A DNA stretch of 64,000 nucleotides from Lewinella sp050633125. Lineage in GTDB: Bacteria > Bacteroidota > Bacteroidia > Chitinophagales > Saprospiraceae. Position numbers and translations under genes: made by a program. This document shows, piece after piece, positions 23,082 through 30,520 of the stretch; within the stretch, counting starts at the first letter, position 1, and each line of letters starts with the position of its first letter. The stretch covers positions 147,409 through 211,408 of the forward strand of contig NZ_JBOEFX010000018.1 of the NCBI RefSeq assembly GCF_050633125.1, written 5' to 3'. The notes below the pieces were generated by a model. It ran no database searches. It saw nothing but the letters and a program-made list of their open reading frames with translations, and had not been told where the DNA came from.

Positions 23082-23975
23082 ATGATGGATTTTTCTACCC
23101 TCGGTTCTTCCTCCATGAGTGTTTCCCGCATTGCACTTGGCGGCATGTCTTTCCCTTCCGCTGCGGAGGGCGCGAAAATTATTCAAACAGCGCTGGAAGG
23201 TGGCATCAATTTTTTCGATACAGCCGATCTTTATGATAAAGGGGAAAACGAACGCATCGTTGGCAAAGCCTTAGCATCCACCCGCAAGGAGGTCATCATC
23301 GCCACCAAAGTCGGCAACAGATGGAGAGAAGACGGTAGCGGCTGGGATTGGGTGCCACGCAAGGCGTACATCATGACCGCCGTTGAGGCCAGCCTACAAC
23401 GCTTGGGTACCGATTACATTGACCTCTATCAACTGCACGGCGGTACCATTGATGATCCACTCGAAGAAGTCATCGAAGCTTTTGAGTTATTAAAAGACCA
23501 GGGAAAAATCCGTGCTTATGGCATCTCCAGCATTCGCCCGAATACCATTCGTAAATGGACAGCCCTGTCTCAGGGAGCAAGCTGTATGTCGCAGTATAGC
23601 CTGTTGGATCGGCGCCCCGAAGAGGCTGTGCTTGGTCATCTCCAGCAAGCCAATCATGGCGTTTTGGTTAGAGGAGCATTGGCCAAAGGGCTACTCGCAG
23701 GCAAGCCCCCTCAATCATACCTCAGCCACAGCATAGCACAAGTTGAAAAAGTACAAGCCGAAATGCTTAAACAGGTGAGCAAACAAAATCTTTCGGGCTT
23801 GGCATTGGCTTATTGCTTAAATTCCCCTGCCGTATCATCGGTCGTATTAGGCGCAAGTAAACCTGCTCAAATCAGCGAAGCCCTAGCCGCTTGGCAACGC
23901 GTAAAAGCCATGGGCATCAACCTCCAACAACTCGCTCAATCGGTACCCTCCTTCAATTACACCCAGCATCGCTAA
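23082..23975 (+). CDS. Aldo/keto reductase
   Basis: 297 residues of the AKR (beta/alpha)8 barrel. The catalytic tetrad is visible: Asp and Tyr in FFDTADLYDKGENE (about 45-58), Lys in ATKVGNRW (about 77) and His in LYQLHGG (about 115). The late NADPH-binding segment SSVVLGASKPAQISEAL is present. Expected to reduce aldehydes or ketones with NADPH; substrate unknown. Start is ATG 23082 or the next codon 23085. Confidence 0.88.
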   Translation: MMDFSTLGSSSMSVSRIALGGMSFPSAAEGAKIIQTALEGGINFFDTADLYDKGENERIVGKALASTRKEVIIATKVGNRWREDGSGWDWVPRKAYIMTAVEASLQRLGTDYIDLYQLHGGTIDDPLEEVIEAFELLKDQGKIRAYGISSIRPNTIRKWTALSQGASCMSQYSLLDRRPEEAVLGHLQQANHGVLVRGALAKGLLAGKPPQSYLSHSIAQVEKVQAEMLKQVSKQNLSGLALAYCLNSPAVSSVVLGASKPAQISEALAAWQRVKAMGINLQQLAQSVPSFNYTQHR

Positions 23976-24060
23976 TGAAGATAACTCGTTCGGCATTGAC
24001 TCAGCCTGCGTCAGTACGTTAAAATCATAAACTCCATATGACTATGTGATAAAAAACCTA

Positions 24061-24181
24061 NNNNNNNNNNNNNNNNNNNNNNNNNNNNNNNNNNNNNNNN
24101 NNNNNNNNNNNNNNNNNNNNNNNNNNNNNNNNNNNNNNNNNNNNNNNNNNNNNNNNNNNNNNNNNNNNNNNNNNNNNNNNN
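24061..24181. other. Assembly gap (121 N) flanked by a short repeat
   Basis: A run of N in the region between the aldo/keto reductase and the next gene (23976-24347). Right after the gap the phrase GCCTTAAGTGGTT occurs twice (24183 and 24229), which suggests that a repeat array collapsed here. No gene was seen in the visible parts. Confidence 0.95.
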
Positions 24182-24347
24182 GAGCCTTAAGTGGTTGAAA
24201 ACCGGTGTAGCTAGAAAAAACTAAGGTGCCTTAAGTGGTTCAAAATCCGATGCAATAAACCAGGCTTAGGTGCCGCTTTACGGTAAGGGCGGTCTTCCAT
24301 TGTATTTGGATACATAGAGCGTAGTATTTTTAGGTTGAATAGGTGTT

Positions 24348-24755
24348 TTATTCTGCGCTGGCCACAGCCTTTCCAAGCCGGATAGGCGCACCAAGTAGTT
24401 GGCCCCAGTCATCATAATCGCCAATCTCAATCTTTCCATTAGGAGAAATAAGCACCTGCCGTTGAGGGCCAGCCTCAATGCCATGCACCCGAAGTAAAGA
24501 CTGGTATTTGGCCATCAGCTCACCAGCAGGAATAACTTCATTGATAAAGAGATCATGGAATTCAAATTCAATTTTTATGCCTTCGTTATTGCCCACCAGC
24601 TGATCAGCCACCAACTCGCGGCGAAGCTCATCACGCAGTACCGTTTCTTCGGTGCTCAGTAAAAAAGTATCGCTGGTGACGCATTCAGGGCAGTCATTGC
24701 TAAAGTTCAAAAAGAAAAGGGTGCAAAGGATAATAATAACAGTCGGGTATTTCAT
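24348..24755 (-). CDS. Hypothetical secreted protein
   Basis: 135 residues, not recognised. A signal peptide (MKYPTVIIILCTLFFLNFS) is followed by NDCPEC, whose two Cys may form a disulfide, and an alpha/beta region ending in a conserved-looking QVLISPNGKIEIGDYDDWGQ. It stands alone between an assembly gap and a divergent permease gene. Real by length, signal peptide and codon pattern; function unknown. Confidence 0.65.
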   Translation of the reverse strand: MKYPTVIIILCTLFFLNFSNDCPECVTSDTFLLSTEETVLRDELRRELVADQLVGNNEGIKIEFEFHDLFINEVIPAGELMAKYQSLLRVHGIEAGPQRQVLISPNGKIEIGDYDDWGQLLGAPIRLGKAVASAE

Positions 24756-25031
24756 CTTTTTTGGTTTTGGTCTTCCCCTGGGTGAAAAGAGGATCGGGTT
24801 CGCTTATTAATAGGCAAGTGGCGTGCCGAAAATCTTAGTAGTATGTAAGTTTTTGATTTTAAGTGAGTTATGTTGTATTGTTGGTTGTCTTGATGTTGGA
24901 GAAATGTTCGTTATCGAACACTCGTTGTGCGTAATTGGACGGTAATTAGCGCCACATTGTTAAGATGCTTCCAAAAAGCCTTGACCACTACTCTCAATTC
25001 ATGTACTTTAGCTTTAAGCTATGCTGTAATT

Positions 25032-26057
25032 ATGATCAAGACTACCCATACCGTTATTTTGCTGATTGCTATTGTCTACATCTTGGTTGTCACCAAGGTG
25101 TTGTTACTACCATTTGTGGTAGCATTATTGATTTGGTACCTCGTCAAAGATATTCGGGACTTTATCGCACGCAACCGATTTATCAAGCGGCGCTTTCCTC
25201 GTTGGTTACAAAACACGCTGGTATTTGTCATTATCTTTGGTGTACTCACATTCGTTTCTCGTTTACTTATAGGCAGTATCGCCACCTTTGCCGACAAGCT
25301 TGTTATCTATGAGGCCAATGTGGCGGTATTAAATGACTACCTCCAACAGCAATTCAACTTTGACTTTATTGACTACATCCAAAATTTTACGGGCAGTTTT
25401 GATTTTACTCAAATCTTGCAGCCGGTAGTCAATGGCTTAAGCCAATTGCTCAGTGATGGCTTTATGATTGTGCTTTATGTCATATTTTTACTAATGGAAG
25501 AATCAACTTTTTCGGTAAAGCATCGCCTGTTATTTAAGGAAGAAGAGCGCTACCAACAGACAATGGAATTGGTCAATAAGATTGATGCGTCTTTTGGTAA
25601 TTATATTTCCATCAAAACCCTTACGAGTTTCATTACAGCCACCCTCAGTTATATTGTAATGAATATTCTGGGTGTGGATACGCCCTTGCTCTGGGCCATC
25701 GTCATCTTTCTACTCAATTATATCCCCAGTATCGGTTCTTTAATAGCGACCACCTTTCCCGCTATCATCGCTGTTTTGCAGGAGGGCGACCCTTGGGCAG
25801 GGCTGTGGGTATTGATGGGAGTAGGGCTTATTCAGGTACTGGTTGGGAATTTTTTGGAACCTCGCATGATGGGCAACTCGCTCAATATCAGTCCGCTGGT
25901 GGTTATCCTGTCCCTCATTGCCTGGGGGGCTATCTGGGGGGTATTGGGCATGGTGCTGAGCGTCCCCATTATGGTGATGTTGATCATTGTATGTGCCCGC
26001 TTCGAGTCCACGCGGCAAATCGCTATTTTACTATCAGAAAATGGAGAGGTAAATTAG
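25032..26057 (+). CDS. AI-2E family (PerM-type) permease
   Basis: About 341 residues. Hydrophobic segments cover residues 3-35, then a loop rich in charged residues, a segment at about 60-80, a periplasmic region (about 85-135), and five closely spaced segments from about 140 to the end (NYISIKTLTSFITATLSYIV, VGLIQVLVGNFLEPRMMGNSLNISPLVVILSLIAWG). The EPRMMG--L-ISP stretch is the family hallmark. Members export AI-2 or act as sodium/proton antiporters; the role here is open. The ATG at 25032 is preferred over the GTG frame from 24927. Confidence 0.85.
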   Translation: MIKTTHTVILLIAIVYILVVTKVLLLPFVVALLIWYLVKDIRDFIARNRFIKRRFPRWLQNTLVFVIIFGVLTFVSRLLIGSIATFADKLVIYEANVAVLNDYLQQQFNFDFIDYIQNFTGSFDFTQILQPVVNGLSQLLSDGFMIVLYVIFLLMEESTFSVKHRLLFKEEERYQQTMELVNKIDASFGNYISIKTLTSFITATLSYIVMNILGVDTPLLWAIVIFLLNYIPSIGSLIATTFPAIIAVLQEGDPWAGLWVLMGVGLIQVLVGNFLEPRMMGNSLNISPLVVILSLIAWGAIWGVLGMVLSVPIMVMLIIVCARFESTRQIAILLSENGEVN

Positions 26058-26076
26058 GGTAGATTCAAAATTTCAC

Positions 26077-26469
26077 TTATCCGATTAAGTAAAGGCTCAA
26101 TAGCGCTACAGCAAAATAAGTAGCAATAGTAGCAGCTCCTTCATAATCCTTGCTCATACGCTGGCCGAAGAAGAGCATCAGTAATGCGACCGTAGACAGT
26201 TGTATGCCGTATTGCGCAAACGTCAGGTCGTTACTAATGACGATCTGGGTAATTCCAATCACGCAAAGTATACCTGCCGTAAGCTCTACAATGGTCAGTA
26301 CACTCAATAACAAAGGCACTATTCCCTTTAGAGGGCTATGCTTAAAGTGCCCCTTCAACCAAGAGAGATTCCCCTTTCTATCCAGCACCTTGTCTAGGCC
26401 CGATTGTACAAAAACGATAGCCCAAAAGGTAGTCAGCGCAAGTTGTGTGAAAGTAAGTATAGGTAGCAT
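26077..26469 (-). CDS. DoxX-like small membrane protein
   Basis: 130 residues with four predicted membrane helices (about 5-22, 48-68, 73-95, 108-129) and the segment FVQSGLDKVLDRKGNLSWLKGHF after helix 1, as in DoxX/MauE-like proteins. Such proteins are linked to redox or sulfur metabolism in some bacteria; nothing here decides the role. It converges with the AI-2E-type permease gene, 19 bp between stops. Confidence 0.7.
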   Translation of the reverse strand: MLPILTFTQLALTTFWAIVFVQSGLDKVLDRKGNLSWLKGHFKHSPLKGIVPLLLSVLTIVELTAGILCVIGITQIVISNDLTFAQYGIQLSTVALLMLFFGQRMSKDYEGAATIATYFAVALLSLYLIG

Positions 26470-26709
26470 AGTCGATCGGTCATTATTTGAGACCTAAATT
26501 AGGCATTTTTTAGAACTGTGATACTTCGCCCTTTGAATTTGGGGCCTCCCTTCGGGCGCTACGTTACGCAGTTCGTTATTCACTCAGCCCTGCGGGCCTA
26601 CCCGTGCCGGGCAGCTACTGCACATCGCTAGGCCGATTTAGTGTTGCCAGAAATAGTCAAGGTATCATCGGATATTCAAAGTTTGGACCTCCACCAATAA
26701 GTATCTTTA

Positions 26710-26901
26710 CCCCTGTTAGGCGTAGGTTGTACCTTCGTCGTAATATCTCCAACAACCAACAACCAACAACCAACAACCAACAACCAACAAACCATCAAAC
26801 CAAAATGAACATCCTCACTCCCCCTGTTCGGCGTAGGTTGTACCTCCGTCGTAATATCTCCACCAAACCAACAACCAACAACCAAGATGAATATCCTCAC
26901 C
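26710..26901 (+). repeat. Duplicated leader of the FMN reductase gene with AACAACC satellite
   Basis: CCCCTGTT-GGCGTAGG...CGTCGTAATATCTCC occurs at 26710 and again at 26821, 111 bp apart. Each is followed by an AACAACC heptamer array (26751-26792 and 26866-26883) and by an ATG context ATGAA(C/T)ATCCTCAC (26805 and 26887). The upstream ATG opens a different frame that runs into the real gene. The rest of the 417-bp region from 26470 holds only GC-rich, non-coding sequence. Confidence 0.85.
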
Positions 26902-27399
26902 CTTTCTGGTTCTGCGCGCCCCGGTTCTTCCAACCAACTGTTGTTAGAAGCCATTGCTGCGGCTTTTCCTGATTATCGCTTTACGCATTTTACTGGATTG
27001 CCTCAGCTGCCACTTTTTTTGCCAGACTTAGATCACGCACCTTGGCCAGCGCCTGTAATCGAATGGAGGCAGGCCCTCCAATCTGCTACTGCGGTTATCA
27101 TCACCACGCCAGAATACATCCACAACCTTCCGGCACTACTGAAGAATGCCCTCGAATGGATTGCCAGCTCTGGCGAATTAGTAGGCAAGCCCGTGTTGCC
27201 CATTACTTTCACGCCCAGTACCCCCCGAGGTGAGCGTGCCATGCAGTCGTTGCTTTGGTCGCTCGGTGCACTCGATGCCCGTATTGTGGCAGAACTACCC
27301 CTCTACCAAAACGAAATGGAGCGAGAAGGCCAGCGGCTACTGCTATCGGCTGATGCAGAGGAAATGATGGAAGAGGCATTGAAGCTGCTGAAGGGCTAA
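26887..27399 (+). CDS. NADPH-dependent FMN reductase family protein
   Basis: 170 residues with a flavodoxin-like fold: the phosphate-binding loop LSGSARPGSSNQLLLEA (5-21), TPEYIHNLPALLKNALEWI (about 77-95, the hallmark PEYN-S-P--LKNA-DW segment with small changes), and PITFTPSTPRGERAMQSL. Expected to bind FMN and reduce quinones, azo compounds or FMN with NAD(P)H. The true start at 26887 is preceded by a duplicated copy of its own leader and first codons. Confidence 0.88.
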   Translation: MNILTLSGSARPGSSNQLLLEAIAAAFPDYRFTHFTGLPQLPLFLPDLDHAPWPAPVIEWRQALQSATAVIITTPEYIHNLPALLKNALEWIASSGELVGKPVLPITFTPSTPRGERAMQSLLWSLGALDARIVAELPLYQNEMEREGQRLLLSADAEEMMEEALKLLKG

Positions 27400-27454
27400 T
27401 CGTACCATTGCGATCATACGTTTAGGTAGGGTAATCGTATTATTGCGATCATAC
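27398..27454. repeat. Two copies of the AATCGTA...GCGATCATAC repeat
   Basis: AATCGTACCATTGCGATCAT begins at 27398 (over the FMN reductase stop codon) and AATCGTATTATTGCGATCAT at 27433. Two more copies lie at 36949 and 37241. Each has ATCG/CGAT inverted ends. The remaining stretch to the priA start shows no other element. Confidence 0.75.
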
Positions 27455-27630
27455 ATTTATACCGTGTTTTTGTGAAACAAAAAATAACTTTTGCTAAGTA
27501 CTTGAACTTAATTATTGGACAAAAACGCTAGCTTTACAGCTAAGAAATCTTACATGTCCTTATATTACCTCATATGGTTCAAATAAGCTCGCATTGAGAA
27601 AGTCCTCTACCTAGTATTAAATCCCTCGCT

Positions 27631-30114
27631 TTGTCTCAAGAAAACTTACATCCTGTTCATTCTGCCACAAGCTATTACGTAGATGTCATCTTGCCGTTGG
27701 CCATTGCACGGCCGTATACTTATGCGGTGCCTGAAGAATTGGTGCCCGAAATAAAGATAGGCGTTAGGGTAGAGGTGCAGTTTGGGAAAAGTAAGTTGTA
27801 CACAGGGTTGGTCATGCGGGTACACCAGGAGGCACCCGTCCAGCAACGTACCAAGCCCATTATCAGTGTCATTGACGAAGTACCCATCGTTACGGAACAG
27901 CAGTTTAAACTGTGGCGGTGGATGGCCAGCTACTATCTCTGCTCCTTGGGCGAAGTAATGAATGCAGCGCTACCCGCAAATTTTAAACTCACCAGCGAAA
28001 CCCGCGTAACGCTCGGCCCGCTTTTTCATCAGGATCCAGCCTTATTGAGTGATAAAGAATACCTGATAGCCGAGGCGCTTTCGATTCAGGAAGAACTCAG
28101 TATCGATGACTTACAGGACATCCTCGGACAAAAGACCGTTTACCCAATAATCCGCCGCTTGCTGGACAAGCGCATTGTTTACCTCAAGGAAGACCTGAAG
28201 GAAAAATACCGACCCAAGAAGATTCTTTGTGTTCGTTTTCAGGAGCCTTATGCTTCCGACCCTAATAGCTTGCACCTTGCTTTCGAGCTGGTCTCGCGTT
28301 CTACGAGGCAAGAAACAGCCCTGTTGGCCTACATTCAAACAAGTAAGCAACAAGAGTTTGTGCGCCAATCAGAATTGATTCGGCAGTCAAATGCCGATAA
28401 TGGGGTCATTAAAGCAATGGTCAAAAAGGAAATATTTGAGGTTTACGAACGCGAAATTAGCCGTATAGGGAGCTACGAAGAAGATACTCTGGATGCATCA
28501 ACACTCGCTACGCAGCAAACCCGTGCATTAGCAGAAATAAAAACACACTTTGAAGACAAAGGCGTCGTGTTACTGCACGGTGTTACCGGTAGCGGAAAGA
28601 CGAGGGTGTACCTGGAACTGATGCAAGAAGTTATTGCAAAGGGCGGCCAGGTCCTCTACTTATTACCAGAGATTGCCCTGACCACCCAAATCATCGAACG
28701 CGTACAAAAGGTATTGGGAGACGATGTGATGGTCTATCATTCGCGCCTCAATCACAACGAACGAATTGAGCTTTGGCAAAAAGTACAAGCGGGTAAGGGT
28801 GCTGTGGTGGGGCCGCGTTCGGCCATGTTTTTGCCTTATCAGGAACTCGCGCTTGTTATTGTTGATGAAGAACACGACCCTAGCTATAAGCAGCGCGACC
28901 CCAACCCTCGTTATCATGGCCGGGATACGGCTATCGTCCTGGCACACCAGTTTGGGGCCAAAGTATTGCTAGGTACGGCTACACCAGCCTTGGAAACCTA
29001 CCACAATACCCAGAAGGGAAAATACGGCCTGGTCGTGATGAACGACCGCTTCGGCGGGATCGAACTCCCTGAAATCATCATCGCCGATGCCCGTAAAGCA
29101 CAGCTGGAGCAGCGTATGTATAACCACTTTACGGATACCTTGATCGATGAACTCAAGGCTGCTTTGGAACGAGGAGAACAAGCCATCCTTTTTCAGAATC
29201 GACGGGGGTATTCTCCAACCTATCGCTGCCCTACCTGCGCGTGGCATTCCGAGTGCGTCAACTGTGATGTGAGCCTGACCTATCACAAGTTTCACGAGAT
29301 GCTAAAGTGCCATTACTGTGGCTATAGCACCAAACTCCCCACCGAATGCCCGGCTTGTGGCAGCACGGGCTTGACCATGCAGGGCTTCGGAACAGAAAAA
29401 ATAGAAGATGAGCTGAAAATATTCCTCCCCGATGCCAAAATTGGCAGGATGGACCTGGATACCGTTCGTGGCAAGAATGCCCACGCTAAGATTATCGGCG
29501 AATTCGAGGAAGGTAAAATCGATATACTGGTAGGTACCCAAATGGTGACCAAAGGGCTGGATTTTGAACGGGTAGGCGTAGTAGGCGTACTCAGTGCCGA
29601 TCAACTCCTACAATTTCCCGACCTCCGCGCCTCGGAGCGAGCCTTTCAATTGATGTTGCAGGTAGCCGGTAGAGCAGGGCGTAAACACCGGCAGGGCAAA
29701 GTGGTTATCCAAGCTTTTAATACCGCCCACCCGGTGATCAAGGAAGTACTAGAAGGCGATTACGCGGCCTTCTATGGTCGTGAATTAAAGGAGCGGCACG
29801 AGTTTGCTTATCCACCTTTTATGCGCCTCATTCGGATCACCCTCAAACACAAGAAGCCGCAGGTGGTCAATGATGCTATGAAATTGTATGCCCACTGGCT
29901 CAAACAACAGTTAGGTGAATGGGTGCTAGGCCCTGCGGTACCCCATGTTGGCCGCGTCAGGAATTACTACCTGCTCGATGTGCTCATCAAACTGGAGATG
30001 AACCCGCAGAAGATCAAGTTTGCCAAAAAACACATCCACGCTGCCACCGAACAAATCAAGCAAACCCAAGGCTACAGCAATGTCCGCGTCAGCATTGATG
30101 TGGATCCGTATTAG
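27631..30114 (+). CDS. priA: Primosomal protein N' (replication restart helicase PriA)
   Basis: 827 residues. The N-terminal 3'-end-binding domain is YVDVILPLAIARPYTYAVPEEL. Helicase motifs include Walker A GVTGSGKT (about 312-319) and DEEHD for motif II. Zinc-binding Cys pairs lie between motifs III and IV (CPTCAWHSECVNCD, CHYCGYS, CPACGS), followed by QMVTKGLDF and QVAGRAGR. PriA reloads the replisome at stalled forks. The start appears to be TTG at 27631, since no ATG or GTG occurs nearby in frame and the conserved N-terminus begins about 15 residues later. Confidence 0.95.
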   Translation: MSQENLHPVHSATSYYVDVILPLAIARPYTYAVPEELVPEIKIGVRVEVQFGKSKLYTGLVMRVHQEAPVQQRTKPIISVIDEVPIVTEQQFKLWRWMASYYLCSLGEVMNAALPANFKLTSETRVTLGPLFHQDPALLSDKEYLIAEALSIQEELSIDDLQDILGQKTVYPIIRRLLDKRIVYLKEDLKEKYRPKKILCVRFQEPYASDPNSLHLAFELVSRSTRQETALLAYIQTSKQQEFVRQSELIRQSNADNGVIKAMVKKEIFEVYEREISRIGSYEEDTLDASTLATQQTRALAEIKTHFEDKGVVLLHGVTGSGKTRVYLELMQEVIAKGGQVLYLLPEIALTTQIIERVQKVLGDDVMVYHSRLNHNERIELWQKVQAGKGAVVGPRSAMFLPYQELALVIVDEEHDPSYKQRDPNPRYHGRDTAIVLAHQFGAKVLLGTATPALETYHNTQKGKYGLVVMNDRFGGIELPEIIIADARKAQLEQRMYNHFTDTLIDELKAALERGEQAILFQNRRGYSPTYRCPTCAWHSECVNCDVSLTYHKFHEMLKCHYCGYSTKLPTECPACGSTGLTMQGFGTEKIEDELKIFLPDAKIGRMDLDTVRGKNAHAKIIGEFEEGKIDILVGTQMVTKGLDFERVGVVGVLSADQLLQFPDLRASERAFQLMLQVAGRAGRKHRQGKVVIQAFNTAHPVIKEVLEGDYAAFYGRELKERHEFAYPPFMRLIRITLKHKKPQVVNDAMKLYAHWLKQQLGEWVLGPAVPHVGRVRNYYLLDVLIKLEMNPQKIKFAKKHIHAATEQIKQTQGYSNVRVSIDVDPY

Positions 30115-30148
30115 GGTTTTGAACCACCCGAGGGCATCAAAGGGCATC

Positions 30149-30206
30149 CAAGGCAAATTCATGAATTTGCCTTGAATTTGCCTTGGATTTGCCTTGAATT
30201 TGCCTT
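30149..30206. repeat. 12-bp tandem repeat with palindromic first unit
   Basis: GGCAAATTCATGAATTTGCC is a perfect 20-bp palindrome. It runs into further copies of TTGAATTTGCC (one as TTGGATTTGCC), about four units of 12 bp. The following 30207-30325 is very GC-rich (GGTGGGTCGCGCC..., CACCGGGCACCGGTGAGCCC) and non-coding. Confidence 0.75.
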
Positions 30207-30379
30207 TTAGGGGTGGGTCGCGCCAGGGGTGGGAGCCAGCACCGGGCACCGGTGAGCCCGCAGGGCCGAGCGAGCAGCGAGTGGCGGACGACCCGACCCG
30301 AAGCACAGCGGAGGGAGGCGCCCTAATAACAATCTATTGTCAAAATAAACTATCCTGAGGCAGGGATGTTAATCCACCA

Positions 30380-30470
30380 CGAAGATTTTTTATCTTCGCA
30401 GCAAGGAAGACAGGTACGGAGAACAAGCACCCTGTTTTTGGGAAACTCCGTGGCTTTAGTCCTGTTTTTG
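30380..30470 (+). promoter_or_regulatory. Structured leader / attenuator-like region before gcvP
   Basis: CGAAGAT/ATCTTCG (30380-30398) is a hairpin overlapping a -7-like box TATCTTCG (30391-30398). Downstream are nested pairs ACAGG/CCTGT (30410-30414, 30461-30465), ACGGAG/CTCCGT (30416-30421, 30446-30451) and CCC/GGG inside, with a T-run directly after the last arm. This may be a terminator, an attenuator or a riboswitch-like leader. It does not match the glycine riboswitch consensus as I know it. Confidence 0.45.
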
Positions 30471-30520
30471 CAAATGTTCTGTAAAGAAGTTCCTAACCTA
30501 CCTCAACCGGAATTACTACC

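Noticed and set aside
26751..26883. Possible CRISPR-like array
   Set aside because: The repeats are short heptamers without spacers and there are no cas genes, so this is a microsatellite within a duplicated leader.
26604..26972. 122-codon frame ahead of the FMN reductase
   Set aside because: It translates the duplicated leader and heptamer array (repeated Arg-Arg-Leu-Tyr and Asn-Gln-Pro-Thr phrases). It is better explained as leader duplication with a decoy ATG.
29926..30306. 126-codon minus-strand frame
   Set aside because: Antisense to the end of priA and the GC-rich repeat region.
30380..30470. Glycine riboswitch before gcvP
   Set aside because: The conserved glycine aptamer core motifs were not found; only a generic structured leader can be supported.
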